A model generated the notes under the pieces. It was not told the DNA's origin, ran no database searches, and saw nothing but the letters and a program-made list of their open reading frames with translations. Shown here piece by piece: positions 17,501-23,698 of a stretch of DNA of 64,000 bases; positions within the stretch are counted from its first letter, which is position 1; each line of letters begins with the position of its first letter. This stretch comes from Acidimicrobiia bacterium (lineage in GTDB: Bacteria; Acidobacteriota; Terriglobia; Bryobacterales; Bryobacteraceae), in NCBI GenBank assembly GCA_016871315.1, contig VFZE01000006.1:62001-126000 (forward strand). The letters are read 5' to 3'. The position numbers and the translations under genes were made by a program.

Positions 17501-18063
17501 CCGCCGTTCATCGTGAAACTGCCGTTCACGTCCCAGGCGCGCGTGCCGGAAAAACCCGTATTCCCAAACGTCCGCTGCGTGAACATGACGCCCGGCGAGA
17601 GCCGCATCAGCATGTACGCCTGCCGGCCATTCATCGGAATCTCCTGCATCTTCACCGGGTCGAACACCAGGCCGCGCGAAGCTGTCGCTGTCTGGATCAA
17701 CTCCTGTGAGCCCACCACCGTGATCTCCTGCGTCACGGCCCCAACCTCCATCGTTATGGGCAGGCTCAGCTTCTGCGCCACCTGCAAGACGATGTCGGTG
17801 CGCCGGACGGTTTGAAACCCGCCGGCGGTAATCGTCACCGTGTAGCGCCCGGGGTTCAACCCGGGCAGCGTGTAGATGCCCTCATCGTTTGTGATCGTCT
17901 CATTGGTGACGTTGGTGTCTGTTTTTGTGGCCTTGATGGTGGCCTTGGGAATGGCCGCTCCTTGCGAGTCCAAAACCTGTCCCAAGAGGGTGGCACGGAA
18001 ATCCTGTGCGAAGACGGCGGCGGCTAAGAGAAGTGCGCAAAGCGCAAGACGGCTGGCTATCAT
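14548..18063 (-). CDS. TonB-dependent receptor with N-terminal carboxypeptidase-regulatory domain
   Basis: A 1171-residue outer-membrane protein. It has a signal peptide (ALCALLLAAAVFAQ) and a carboxypeptidase-regulatory-like beta domain (about 22-108: GQVLDSQGAAIPKATIKATK, then GIYTLPGLNPGRYTVTITAGGF). A plug domain (about 115-260) is followed by a long beta-barrel ending in aromatic Phe (VQMGMRVRF), as expected for BAM insertion. This architecture is the large paralogous TonB/Oar-like family abundant in Acidobacteria, which imports complex carbohydrates or peptides. No clear TonB box is visible. The ribosome site AAAGGGG precedes the ATG. It is divergent from the DUF1080 gene at 18230, whose product could act on the same substrate. 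Confidence 0.92.
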   Translation of the reverse strand: MIASRLALCALLLAAAVFAQDFRATLLGQVLDSQGAAIPKATIKATKTDTNVTNETITNDEGIYTLPGLNPGRYTVTITAGGFQTVRRTDIVLQVAQKLSLPITMEVGAVTQEITVVGSQELIQTATASRGLVFDPVKMQEIPMNGRQAYMLMRLSPGVMFTQRTFGNTGFSGTRAWDVNGSFTMNGGVTGSNQFLLNGAPISTDGAFNLAPNVEAVEEMKVMVNTYDSQYGRSGGGHVSTTLKSGTNAVHGTLFDFWRNRILDANTRQNNALGVKRGFRNQHQFGGTVGFAVRQNTDFLFFSFEGWRERVPFPSNVSVPPMEIRGGDFSTFVPQGQTGIIAIYDPLTSIPCTTPGVTCNAGGLFRRTQFPGNRIPASRISPIGRAILGFYPAPNFQPQALANNFTRPDNLGKYRYEQPMARYDKVLNANNRFHFLFTFQDGSEYRDQNGFDPPARFGNMTGTVRRDINYIFSYDYTISPTRLLHIQSSYNRFVQNFPDVSDPDFTWDKVGIRNIPQVASFPTKLMPRVNVGGFSALFGNQFINQSSRQQMNFQINIAETRGRHSLKYGTEVAQLLRHNFSSGRSSGDLTFDNAWTRQFQAISQGARDSSSVASLLLGHIQSGNLQYNDTFLRREPYWAIFVQDDWRISNKLTLNLGLRYDIQFGLYEIQNRLNRDWDFSSVQPTSAAVIARWNTLRAATPTMPAPVQALVGGMTFAGVGGQPRRVYNPDLTNVQPRIGVAWNFAPKTVIRSGIGIFHRTVTQNNLTTGFSIGTPYINTLTASQFPSGGLTGDYSLENPWPGGVIRPAGASRGIETNIGTGVSYDSPRRRIPRTMQWSFTIERELPGSMVLEVSYVGSQTTKETVGFNWNAMPQSDWDAAQSNPNFYNQRVPNPFLGIFPTTVGRGVSPDLSRQTLLQPFPHFDGLTANLSPWGRTWYHGLQTRFEKRMLGERSRTGAMTWVMAYTWSKQMERRWRDNFSYAWRDPITQVTGVDRSHNLTFAGIWDLPFGKNRAFLNSVSGPVNKLIGGWTANVNLIYQSGVPLGAWTGWEFLCGDPLQNQRTESSWFFNDRSRFGQCWRQLRPFEYRQLPDRFHSIRAHTAPQIDLMVSKKTNIGERYQLEFRVEAFNAFNTPIRGDAPSGNPASADFGILPVAQLNFSRNVQMGMRVRF

Positions 18064-18229
18064 AACGACCCCTTTCCTTAACGAAGACTAACGATCTGAT
18101 CGATTGTATTCCAAAGTAAAGAAGGCGGTTGCTAGTTAACAAAAATTAATTCAGTCGCGGTAATCATGTGGACGTTGCTGCCTCCGATTGTGAGAACCAT
18201 ATCTTTAGTTTAGATGATAGGCTCTGCGT
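18064..18229. promoter_or_regulatory. Divergent intergenic region between TonB receptor and DUF1080 gene
   Basis: This 166-bp AT-richer spacer holds both promoters. It contains a short palindrome CGATCTGATCG at 18092-18102 and an AT-rich stretch (TTAACAAAAATTAATT) around 18137. I could not place confident -35/-10 boxes. No small gene is evident. Confidence 0.4.
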
Positions 18230-19318
18230 ATGACTCCTTTGCTGACGATTTTGCTGGCCGCGCAGACGGCCTTGTTCGATGGCGCGGCGCTGGAAAGCTG
18301 GTCGGTGCGTGAAGGGCCGCAATCGGCCTTTTATGTGCAGAATGGCGAGATCGTCGGGAGCGCTAGCTCCGGCTTTCCCGCATGGCTTCGTTCGGATTCC
18401 CAGTATGAAAACTTCGATTTGGAGCTTGAGTTTTTCCTCAAGGGCTGGATGGACGGCGGCGTCTATTTCCACGCGCCCGAGCATGGCCACCGTTCACGCT
18501 CGGGCTTCAAGATCAGCCTGTTTCACCAGGTGGATGAAATCCCGCGGACTAACTCGATGGGCTCCGTTTTCCCGGTGGTGGCGCCGCGGCTGGTGAACGT
18601 CAACAATCAAGGGCACTGGAACAAGCTGCGGATCAGGATGGAATGGCCGCGGCTTCAAGTGTGGAGCAATGGGGAGGTGATTCACGATCTGGATGTGGAA
18701 TCCGTGCCGGAATTGCGCAACCGTTTACGGCGCGGCTACCTAGGCCTGGAGACGCTCTCCTACCCGCTGCGGTTCCGCAATATCCGCATCAGAGTGCTGC
18801 CGTCAAAGGAGCAGTGGGAGACGCTCTACGAGAAGCCTTCTGATCTCGAGAAGTGGACCGTCACCGAAAGCAACGAACGCGTTCCAGCGCGCTTTGAACC
18901 GCTAGGTCCGATCCTGCGCGCCGACGGCCTCGGCAACCTGACGACGAAAGAAAACTACCGCGACTTCGAATTGCAGATGTACGTCCGCGGCAGCCTGCAT
19001 CACAACGGCGGCGTCCTGTTCCGCGGCCAGGGCGGGCGCAAACGCTACGAGATCCAGCTGCACGATGTGGAGGAGGCGCACTACCCGACAGGTTCGCTCT
19101 ACTTTCACAAACGCGCACTCTATGCGCGCATCGAGGCCGAACAGTGGTTCCTGTTCCAGCTGATCGTGAAGGAGCGCCGTTGCCTGGTGCGCATCAACGG
19201 GGAAACCGTGCTGGATCACGATGGTCTCGAGATCGTGGACCCCGGCCCGATCGAACTCCAGGCCCATCAGGCCGGCCGCTGGATCGAATACAAGCAGATC
19301 CGCGTGAAGCGCCTCTAA
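18230..19318 (+). CDS. Two-domain DUF1080 (3-keto-disaccharide hydrolase-like) protein
   Basis: A 362-residue protein with a short hydrophobic N-terminus (LLTILLAAQTALFDG). It carries two consecutive DUF1080-type jelly-roll domains. The first (about 15-205) has the family-typical FDGAALESWSVREG, SQYENFDLELEFFLKGWMDGGVYF and GHWNKLRIRMEWPRLQVWSNGEVIHD. The second (about 215-362) has ENYRDFELQMYVRGSLHHNGGVLFRG and a closing IELQAHQAGRWIEYKQIRVKRL. Members include 3-keto-disaccharide hydrolases and many carbohydrate-associated proteins. It is divergent from the TonB receptor, and its stop overlaps the stop region of the convergent kinase-like gene by 4 bp. Confidence 0.85.
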   Translation: MTPLLTILLAAQTALFDGAALESWSVREGPQSAFYVQNGEIVGSASSGFPAWLRSDSQYENFDLELEFFLKGWMDGGVYFHAPEHGHRSRSGFKISLFHQVDEIPRTNSMGSVFPVVAPRLVNVNNQGHWNKLRIRMEWPRLQVWSNGEVIHDLDVESVPELRNRLRRGYLGLETLSYPLRFRNIRIRVLPSKEQWETLYEKPSDLEKWTVTESNERVPARFEPLGPILRADGLGNLTTKENYRDFELQMYVRGSLHHNGGVLFRGQGGRKRYEIQLHDVEEAHYPTGSLYFHKRALYARIEAEQWFLFQLIVKERRCLVRINGETVLDHDGLEIVDPGPIELQAHQAGRWIEYKQIRVKRL

Positions 19319-20136
19319 TGTCCGGGCAGGCCGCAGATCACCGCGGCCTCGCCTTTGCGGGCCAGTTCCTTTTGGAAGAACTCCACAATGCGGTCGCGCC
19401 GCGCCAGGACCCCGTCAATCTCCGGACCAATCAGAAACGGTTTCGTCCCGTCTGTCAACTTCTCTTTGCTGAGGCTGGTTAGTTTCAGCCAGACCCGGCG
19501 GTCCACCCGTCCCAGCCGTTTCGCATCACGCAGCGTGGTGTACCTACGGAAGGCCCGGCTGAAATCGATCATCCACAGCGTCCAGTCGTTTGTGATCAGC
19601 AGGTTCGTCATGTTCTGGTCGGTGTTGTAGATCAGCTCGGTGAACAGGTTCACCTGGTGCATTTGATCGTTCCACTTATCCAGGTCCGGAGCCTTGATCT
19701 TCTTCTTCAGCCGCTCGCTTTCCATCATCTGCACGTCGTCCACCCACCAGGTCATGGCACCCGTGCGGCCGCCGATTTTACGCTCCACCGAGACCGGCGC
19801 CATCCTCAAGTCCAGCATCCTGTCCAGCCGGTACCCCGCGATGTTGTACTTGTAGCTGTCGCGGAAGTTCATCTCGCTCCCTCGCGGCGATTCGAATTTC
19901 ATCTGCGACACATCGATGTTCTGGAAGTGCGCGTCATGCGTGCTCACCCCGTCCGAGAGTGTCAGCCGCTGCGTGCCCGTGACCCCGATCGACAGATCCT
20001 TCGTCTTGACAACCTTCGCCGTTTGCAGGAAACGTTCCTTTTCGCTGTCACTCCAGGAACTCAATGCGGTCTGCTCGGCGGCCACCACCAGCAGCGGAGC
20101 CAGTATGCCGGCAACAAGCTGGGTCCTTGTCTTCAT
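19315..20136 (-). CDS. Exported kinase-like (HipA/FAM20/PI-kinase-type) protein
   Basis: A 273-residue protein. The ATG at 20136 (MKTRTQLVAGILAPLLVVAAEQ) gives a signal peptide, and the longer ORF start lacks one. The core has a catalytic-loop-like YNTDQNMTNLLI (Asp173, Asn178) and, 13 residues later, WMIDFSRAFR (Asp191) as a metal-binding DFx equivalent. This arrangement occurs in HipA, FAM20 and PI3/4-kinase-like folds. Lys80 in SQMKFES is a candidate ATP lysine. A kinase-fold protein with a secretion signal is unusual in bacteria, where ATP is absent outside the membrane. It may be non-catalytic or use another donor. Convergent with the DUF1080 gene (4-bp overlap). Confidence 0.7.
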   Translation of the reverse strand: MKTRTQLVAGILAPLLVVAAEQTALSSWSDSEKERFLQTAKVVKTKDLSIGVTGTQRLTLSDGVSTHDAHFQNIDVSQMKFESPRGSEMNFRDSYKYNIAGYRLDRMLDLRMAPVSVERKIGGRTGAMTWWVDDVQMMESERLKKKIKAPDLDKWNDQMHQVNLFTELIYNTDQNMTNLLITNDWTLWMIDFSRAFRRYTTLRDAKRLGRVDRRVWLKLTSLSKEKLTDGTKPFLIGPEIDGVLARRDRIVEFFQKELARKGEAAVICGLPGH

Positions 20137-20232
20137 GATCCTTCCCTTGTCCCTCTCTCCAGGCAATCCTCTTGCCAAGCCGTGAGGCCTGTGTTTTGTC
20201 CTCGTTAGAGTATCACCGAATTGCCGGAGTCT

Positions 20233-20285
20233 ATCCAAAAAGTTGGATCGGCCCACGTTTCTCGTCTCCTGGATAGAGGTATAAT
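20233..20285 (+). promoter_or_regulatory. Promoter and palindromic operator of the serine hydrolase gene
   Basis: A perfect TATAAT lies at 20280-20285, 22 bp before the ATG at 20307. The -35 match is poor. Upstream is the inverted repeat ATCCAA-N4-TTGGAT (20233-20248), with a third half-like GGATAG at 20271-20276. This suggests a repressor or activator site. A GGGAAGGAG ribosome site follows. Confidence 0.45.
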
Positions 20286-20306
20286 CCGCGGGAAGGAGAC
20301 CATCCT

Positions 20307-21557
20307 ATGCGTGACAGGCTTTGGATCATTGGACTGGCGGCGATCCTGGCTCTTCGGCCTTTGCCGGCCGCCTCCCCTGGGAAGGAAGATCCCGCCGGCG
20401 CGGGCCTTTCCGCTCCTCGTCTGGCAAGGATCCCGGCGGGAATGAAGCGGTATATCGACTCCGGCCAGGTTGCCGGAACCGTCACGCTGGTGGCGCGCCG
20501 CGGCCGGCTCGTTCACCTGGATGCACAAGGCTTTCTCAACCTGGAATCGAAAAAGCCGATGGAGAGCTCGGCGCTGTTCCGCATCGCTTCCATGACCAAG
20601 CCCATCACCTCCGTCGCCGTCATGACCCTGCTCGAGCAAGGGTATTTCCAGCTCACCGATCCGGTCTCCAAGTTCATCCCTGACTTCAAAAACGCCAGGG
20701 TAACCGTGCCGACCGCGCCCGGCGAGGCGGCAACGCCGTCAAAGCTGGTTGCCGCCGAACGAGAGATTACGATTCAACATCTGCTCACCCATGCCGCTGG
20801 CCTCCCCAATACCTATTCCGGTCCGGGCCTGCCTCTGTTTCAAAAGTTGGTAGCCGAGCGCACGCCCTCCACCACGGTCGGAGAGTTTACTCGCAAGCTG
20901 GCCAAACTGCCCTTGAACTTCCAGCCGGGTACCGCCTGGGAATACGGCCCTGCCACCGACGTTCTCGGCCATTTGGTGGAGGTTGTTTCCGGCGAATCGT
21001 TTGACCGCTATCTGGCGCGGCACATCTTTGAGCCCTTGGGAATGAAGGACACCTTCTTCTGGGTTCCCGATGACCAGCTGCCCCGCCTCGCCACCCTCTA
21101 CGCGCCGGGAGAAGCCAATCGCGCCACGCCGGCTTCCGCACAGTCCCGGGGCTCGAAAACCTTCTTTTCCGGTGGAGGCGGGCTCATCTCCACAGCCTCG
21201 GACTACTACCTGTTCTGCCAGATGCTCCTCAACGGCGGCGAACTCAATGGAAAAAGGATCCTGAGCCGCAAAAGCATAGAATTGATGACGCGCAACCACA
21301 TCGGCGACGCCCGGATGTGGCCCACATTGAATGGGAACAGATTCGGCCTTGGCTTCCGCGTACTCACCGACCTCGGCCAAGCCGCCCATTTGGGTTCCGT
21401 AGGTAGCTATGGCTGGGGCGGCGCCTTTGCCACTTATTTTTGGATCGACCCCGCCGAGCAAATGATCGGCATCTTAATGACGCAGATCCGGCCATACACT
21501 CATCTGAACATTCGCGCCGACTTTCAAACTCTGGCCACCCAAGCCGTCGTAGACTGA
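20307..21557 (+). CDS. Serine hydrolase, class C beta-lactamase family
   Basis: A 416-residue exported enzyme (signal LWIIGLAAILALRPLPAAS) of the AmpC/EstB-like family. The nucleophile motif is Ser95-M-T-Lys98 (RIASMTKPITSVAVM). The second motif is Tyr213-G-P in WEYGPATDVLG, where classic beta-lactamases have Tyr-Ser/Ala-Asn, so esterase or D-aminopeptidase activity is more likely than beta-lactamase activity. The third-motif region is AHLGSVGSYGWGGAF. It ends 234 bp before mraZ and has its own promoter, so it is probably not part of the dcw operon. Confidence 0.87.
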   Translation: MRDRLWIIGLAAILALRPLPAASPGKEDPAGAGLSAPRLARIPAGMKRYIDSGQVAGTVTLVARRGRLVHLDAQGFLNLESKKPMESSALFRIASMTKPITSVAVMTLLEQGYFQLTDPVSKFIPDFKNARVTVPTAPGEAATPSKLVAAEREITIQHLLTHAAGLPNTYSGPGLPLFQKLVAERTPSTTVGEFTRKLAKLPLNFQPGTAWEYGPATDVLGHLVEVVSGESFDRYLARHIFEPLGMKDTFFWVPDDQLPRLATLYAPGEANRATPASAQSRGSKTFFSGGGGLISTASDYYLFCQMLLNGGELNGKRILSRKSIELMTRNHIGDARMWPTLNGNRFGLGFRVLTDLGQAAHLGSVGSYGWGGAFATYFWIDPAEQMIGILMTQIRPYTHLNIRADFQTLATQAVVD

Positions 21558-21697
21558 TTCCCCCGGTTAGCGCGTTACTAGCCCGCGTCAATAAGGGCAC
21601 TCCCAAACCCCTCGTAGAGCCTGCCCGCCCGGGGGAATATGCCTTCGCCTGCCAGGGCGAAGAGACGGCGTACTTCAACTTTTTGATAAAGAAGGTC
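21558..21697. other. Spacer upstream of the dcw promoter
   Basis: No gene or clear element seen between the serine hydrolase stop and the putative dcw promoter. Short frames across it look like chance. Confidence 0.4.
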
Positions 21698-21726
21698 TTG
21701 ACGGCTGCCAAAACCTGGGATAACCT
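21698..21726 (+). promoter_or_regulatory. Candidate dcw operon promoter
   Basis: TTGACG (21698-21703) is followed after 17 bp by TAACCT (21721-21726). The -35 matches the consensus in five of six positions and the -10 is poor. A start near 21733 would place the TGGT array in the 5' untranslated region, as described for the Escherichia coli mra promoter. Confidence 0.4.
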
Positions 21727-21733
21727 TCAAAAG

Positions 21734-21791
21734 TGGACCAGAATGGTGCTTAACTGGTTTCAGGCTGGTCTAAAAGTGGTTTTGACGTGGT
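21734..21791 (+). promoter_or_regulatory. Tandem TGG(T) array, predicted MraZ operator
   Basis: TGG occurs at 21734 and then TGGT at 21744, 21755, 21766, 21777 and 21788: five TGGT units with an exact 11-bp period directly abutting the mraZ ATG at 21792. MraZ proteins bind tandem TGGGN-type direct repeats with about 10-bp spacing upstream of their own gene. Here the core is TGGT and the period 11. The array fills the position where a ribosome site would be, and no Shine-Dalgarno sequence is visible for mraZ. Confidence 0.65.
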
Positions 21792-22271
21792 ATGGAAGAC
21801 CTTTTCAAGCCCGGTGTCGACCCTCCTCGGGGAACCGCACAGGCTCGCTGCGACGAAAAAGGCCGGTTGAAGATCCCCGTGGCATTCCAGCGTTTCCTGG
21901 AAGCCATTGAAGAAAAAGATGTGTTCTGTACCACCCTGGACAAGCGCACAGCTCGAATTTACCCAATTTCGGTCTGGAAACGCAATCAAAAAACGATGCA
22001 TGAGCTAAAGGCCAACACCCGCGCCGCTGCCGACGTGGCCCTCATTGCCAACCACTATGGCGCTGATTCGCAGCTCGACGGACAAGGGCGGATTCTGATG
22101 CCCCCACTGCTGCGCCGGGAACTCGGGCTGGAAAACGCCCCGGTCTGGATGGAGTACTTCCGTGGCGGATTCACCGTTTACAGCGAGTCCTTATACCAGG
22201 AAAAGCTGGTCACGGCCCAGGATGGCCTCGAGGGGAAAGTCGAAATCCTCGAGCAAGGCGGGCTGTTGTGA
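21792..22271 (+). CDS. mraZ: Transcriptional regulator / division protein MraZ
   Basis: A 159-residue protein with two SpoVT/AbrB-like half-barrels. The first is around CDEKGRLKIPVAFQRFLE (18-36) and the second around QLDGQGRILMPPLLRREL (98-115). Both carry the conserved D-x-x-G-R-(I/L) signature. MraZ forms a ring oligomer and represses its own dcw operon through tandem repeats. An in-frame TGA immediately upstream fixes the ATG at 21792 as the earliest start. It overlaps a TGGT repeat array and lacks a ribosome site, so translation may be leaderless or weak. The first gene of the cluster, as usual. Confidence 0.93.
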   Translation: MEDLFKPGVDPPRGTAQARCDEKGRLKIPVAFQRFLEAIEEKDVFCTTLDKRTARIYPISVWKRNQKTMHELKANTRAAADVALIANHYGADSQLDGQGRILMPPLLRRELGLENAPVWMEYFRGGFTVYSESLYQEKLVTAQDGLEGKVEILEQGGLL

Positions 22272-22283
22272 TGGAACTCACCA

Positions 22284-23195
22284 ATGGGGATGCAGTCCAT
22301 GCAAGAGCATTATCCGGTCATGGCCGGCGAGGTGATCGAATACCTTGCCGTGCGTCCGGAGGGAACCTACGCCGACTGCTCAACCGGTCTCGGCGGGCAT
22401 GCTCGCCGGATCGCCGGTCTGCTGACCACCGGCCGGCTGATCTGCTTGGATCGCGACGCGGAGTCGCTCGAAAAGGCCAGGCTGCAATTGGCGGAGTTTG
22501 GGGATCGGATTGCTTTCAGGCAATCGCTCTTCTCGCAATTGCGCCAGACGCTGGCCAGCCTGGGCGTGGAAAAGGTGGACGGTATGGTCGCTGATCTGGG
22601 AGTTTCCCGCTACCAGCTGACCGACCCGGACCGCGGGTTCAGCCTCATGGTTGACGGTCCGCTTGATATGAGGATGGGCCGAGGCGAAGGGCCGACGGCC
22701 GCCGACATTGTGAATTTCAGCTCGGAAAACCAAATCGCCGACATCATCTACACATACGGCGAGGAAAGGAGGGCACGGAAGCTAGCTAGAGCCATCGTCC
22801 GGACGCGGCCACACCGGACCACTCTTGCGTTGGCAAGAGTGATCGAGGAGGCCGCGCCACGGACGGGAAAACTCCATCCGGCCACCAGGACATTCATGGC
22901 GTTGCGAATGGCCGTCAACCGGGAGCTGGAGGAATTGGAAGCCTTGCTCGATCAGGCCTCCGAGGCGTTGGCCACCGGCGGCCGCATCGTCATGCTGACG
23001 TTTCACTCGCTGGAGGCGAGGATCGTCAAGACCAGATTTCAACAGTGGGCGCGCGACGGACGCGCCAGCTTGCTGACCAAGCACGTGGTCAGGCCTCAAC
23101 AAGAAGAAGTGCGCCGCAACCCGGCTTCGCGCTCGGCAATGCTCCGGGCGGCGCAAATCGAAGAACCGCAGTCAACAAGGGATGGGGAGAAGTAG
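22284..23195 (+). CDS. rsmH: 16S rRNA (cytosine(1402)-N(4))-methyltransferase RsmH
   Basis: A 303-residue SAM-dependent methyltransferase that N4-methylates C1402 of 16S rRNA. It begins with the family N-terminus EHYPVMAGEVIEYL. The SAM motif I is YADCSTGLGGHA, then ADLGVSRYQLTDPDRGFSL and DGPLDMRMGRGEGPTAADIVN. The C-terminal LTFHSLEARIVK and RNPASRSAMLRAAQ are diagnostic. The start could be the ATG at 22299 (MQEHYPVM), which has GGGGA about nine bases upstream; the longest frame from 22284 is given. It follows mraZ by 12 bp. Confidence 0.95.
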   Translation: MGMQSMQEHYPVMAGEVIEYLAVRPEGTYADCSTGLGGHARRIAGLLTTGRLICLDRDAESLEKARLQLAEFGDRIAFRQSLFSQLRQTLASLGVEKVDGMVADLGVSRYQLTDPDRGFSLMVDGPLDMRMGRGEGPTAADIVNFSSENQIADIIYTYGEERRARKLARAIVRTRPHRTTLALARVIEEAAPRTGKLHPATRTFMALRMAVNRELEELEALLDQASEALATGGRIVMLTFHSLEARIVKTRFQQWARDGRASLLTKHVVRPQQEEVRRNPASRSAMLRAAQIEEPQSTRDGEK

Positions 23196-23197
23196 TC

Positions 23198-23671
23198 ATG
23201 GCAGCACAAGCAGCATGGTTTGGCAGTGATGGTGGAGACGGTGGTGACAATGGATTCCGGCAGCGGGAGCGCGACCAGTTTCAGGTTCGCCCGCTGCCCA
23301 ATGAGGATGTCTTCTACTTCCGGACGGTGATAGATAACAGCCGCGTGGTGCGCGATGCAGACCCGGCGATTTGGACCGCCTGCTGGCGCTTTATCACGAT
23401 GGCCGCCGTGGCGGTTGTGGTAATCGTCGGGCTGCTTTTGCCGAACGCATACGGGATGCTGGCCGGCGCACGGCTCCATAGGCTGGAGCGGGAGAGCAAA
23501 CAGCTTCTCGCCGAGCGGCAGATGCTGGAGAACGAGCAGTCCCAGTTGCTGAGCCCGGAGCGTCTGGAGCAGTTCGCCGCCACCGAGCAGTTTCAACCGC
23601 CGGCCCCCGGCAGCGTTCATTACCTGCCGCCTTCGGATCACTCACTGGCCCTAGCCGGCGGCCAGCGCTAA
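23198..23671 (+). CDS. ftsL: FtsL-like cell division protein
   Basis: A 157-residue bitopic membrane protein. A cytoplasmic region of about 60 residues is followed by one membrane helix (FITMAAVAVVVIVGLLLPNAYGM, about 67-90) and a periplasmic coiled coil (LHRLERESKQLLAERQMLENEQSQLL). It ends in a proline-rich tail. Sequence identity among FtsL proteins is low. The call rests on topology, coiled coil, size and its place between rsmH and ftsI. The ATG at 23198 has a good GGGGAGAAG ribosome site. FtsL with FtsB/FtsQ activates FtsWI septal synthesis. Confidence 0.8.
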   Translation: MAAQAAWFGSDGGDGGDNGFRQRERDQFQVRPLPNEDVFYFRTVIDNSRVVRDADPAIWTACWRFITMAAVAVVVIVGLLLPNAYGMLAGARLHRLERESKQLLAERQMLENEQSQLLSPERLEQFAATEQFQPPAPGSVHYLPPSDHSLALAGGQR

Positions 23672-23698
23672 TGCTCCGCCGACAGGAGGCCGGCAGCC

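Noticed and set aside
15238-17709. 823-codon open frame opposite the TonB receptor
   Set aside because: Arg/Val/His-rich antisense shadow of a high-GC gene. The receptor on the minus strand has clear domains and a signal peptide.
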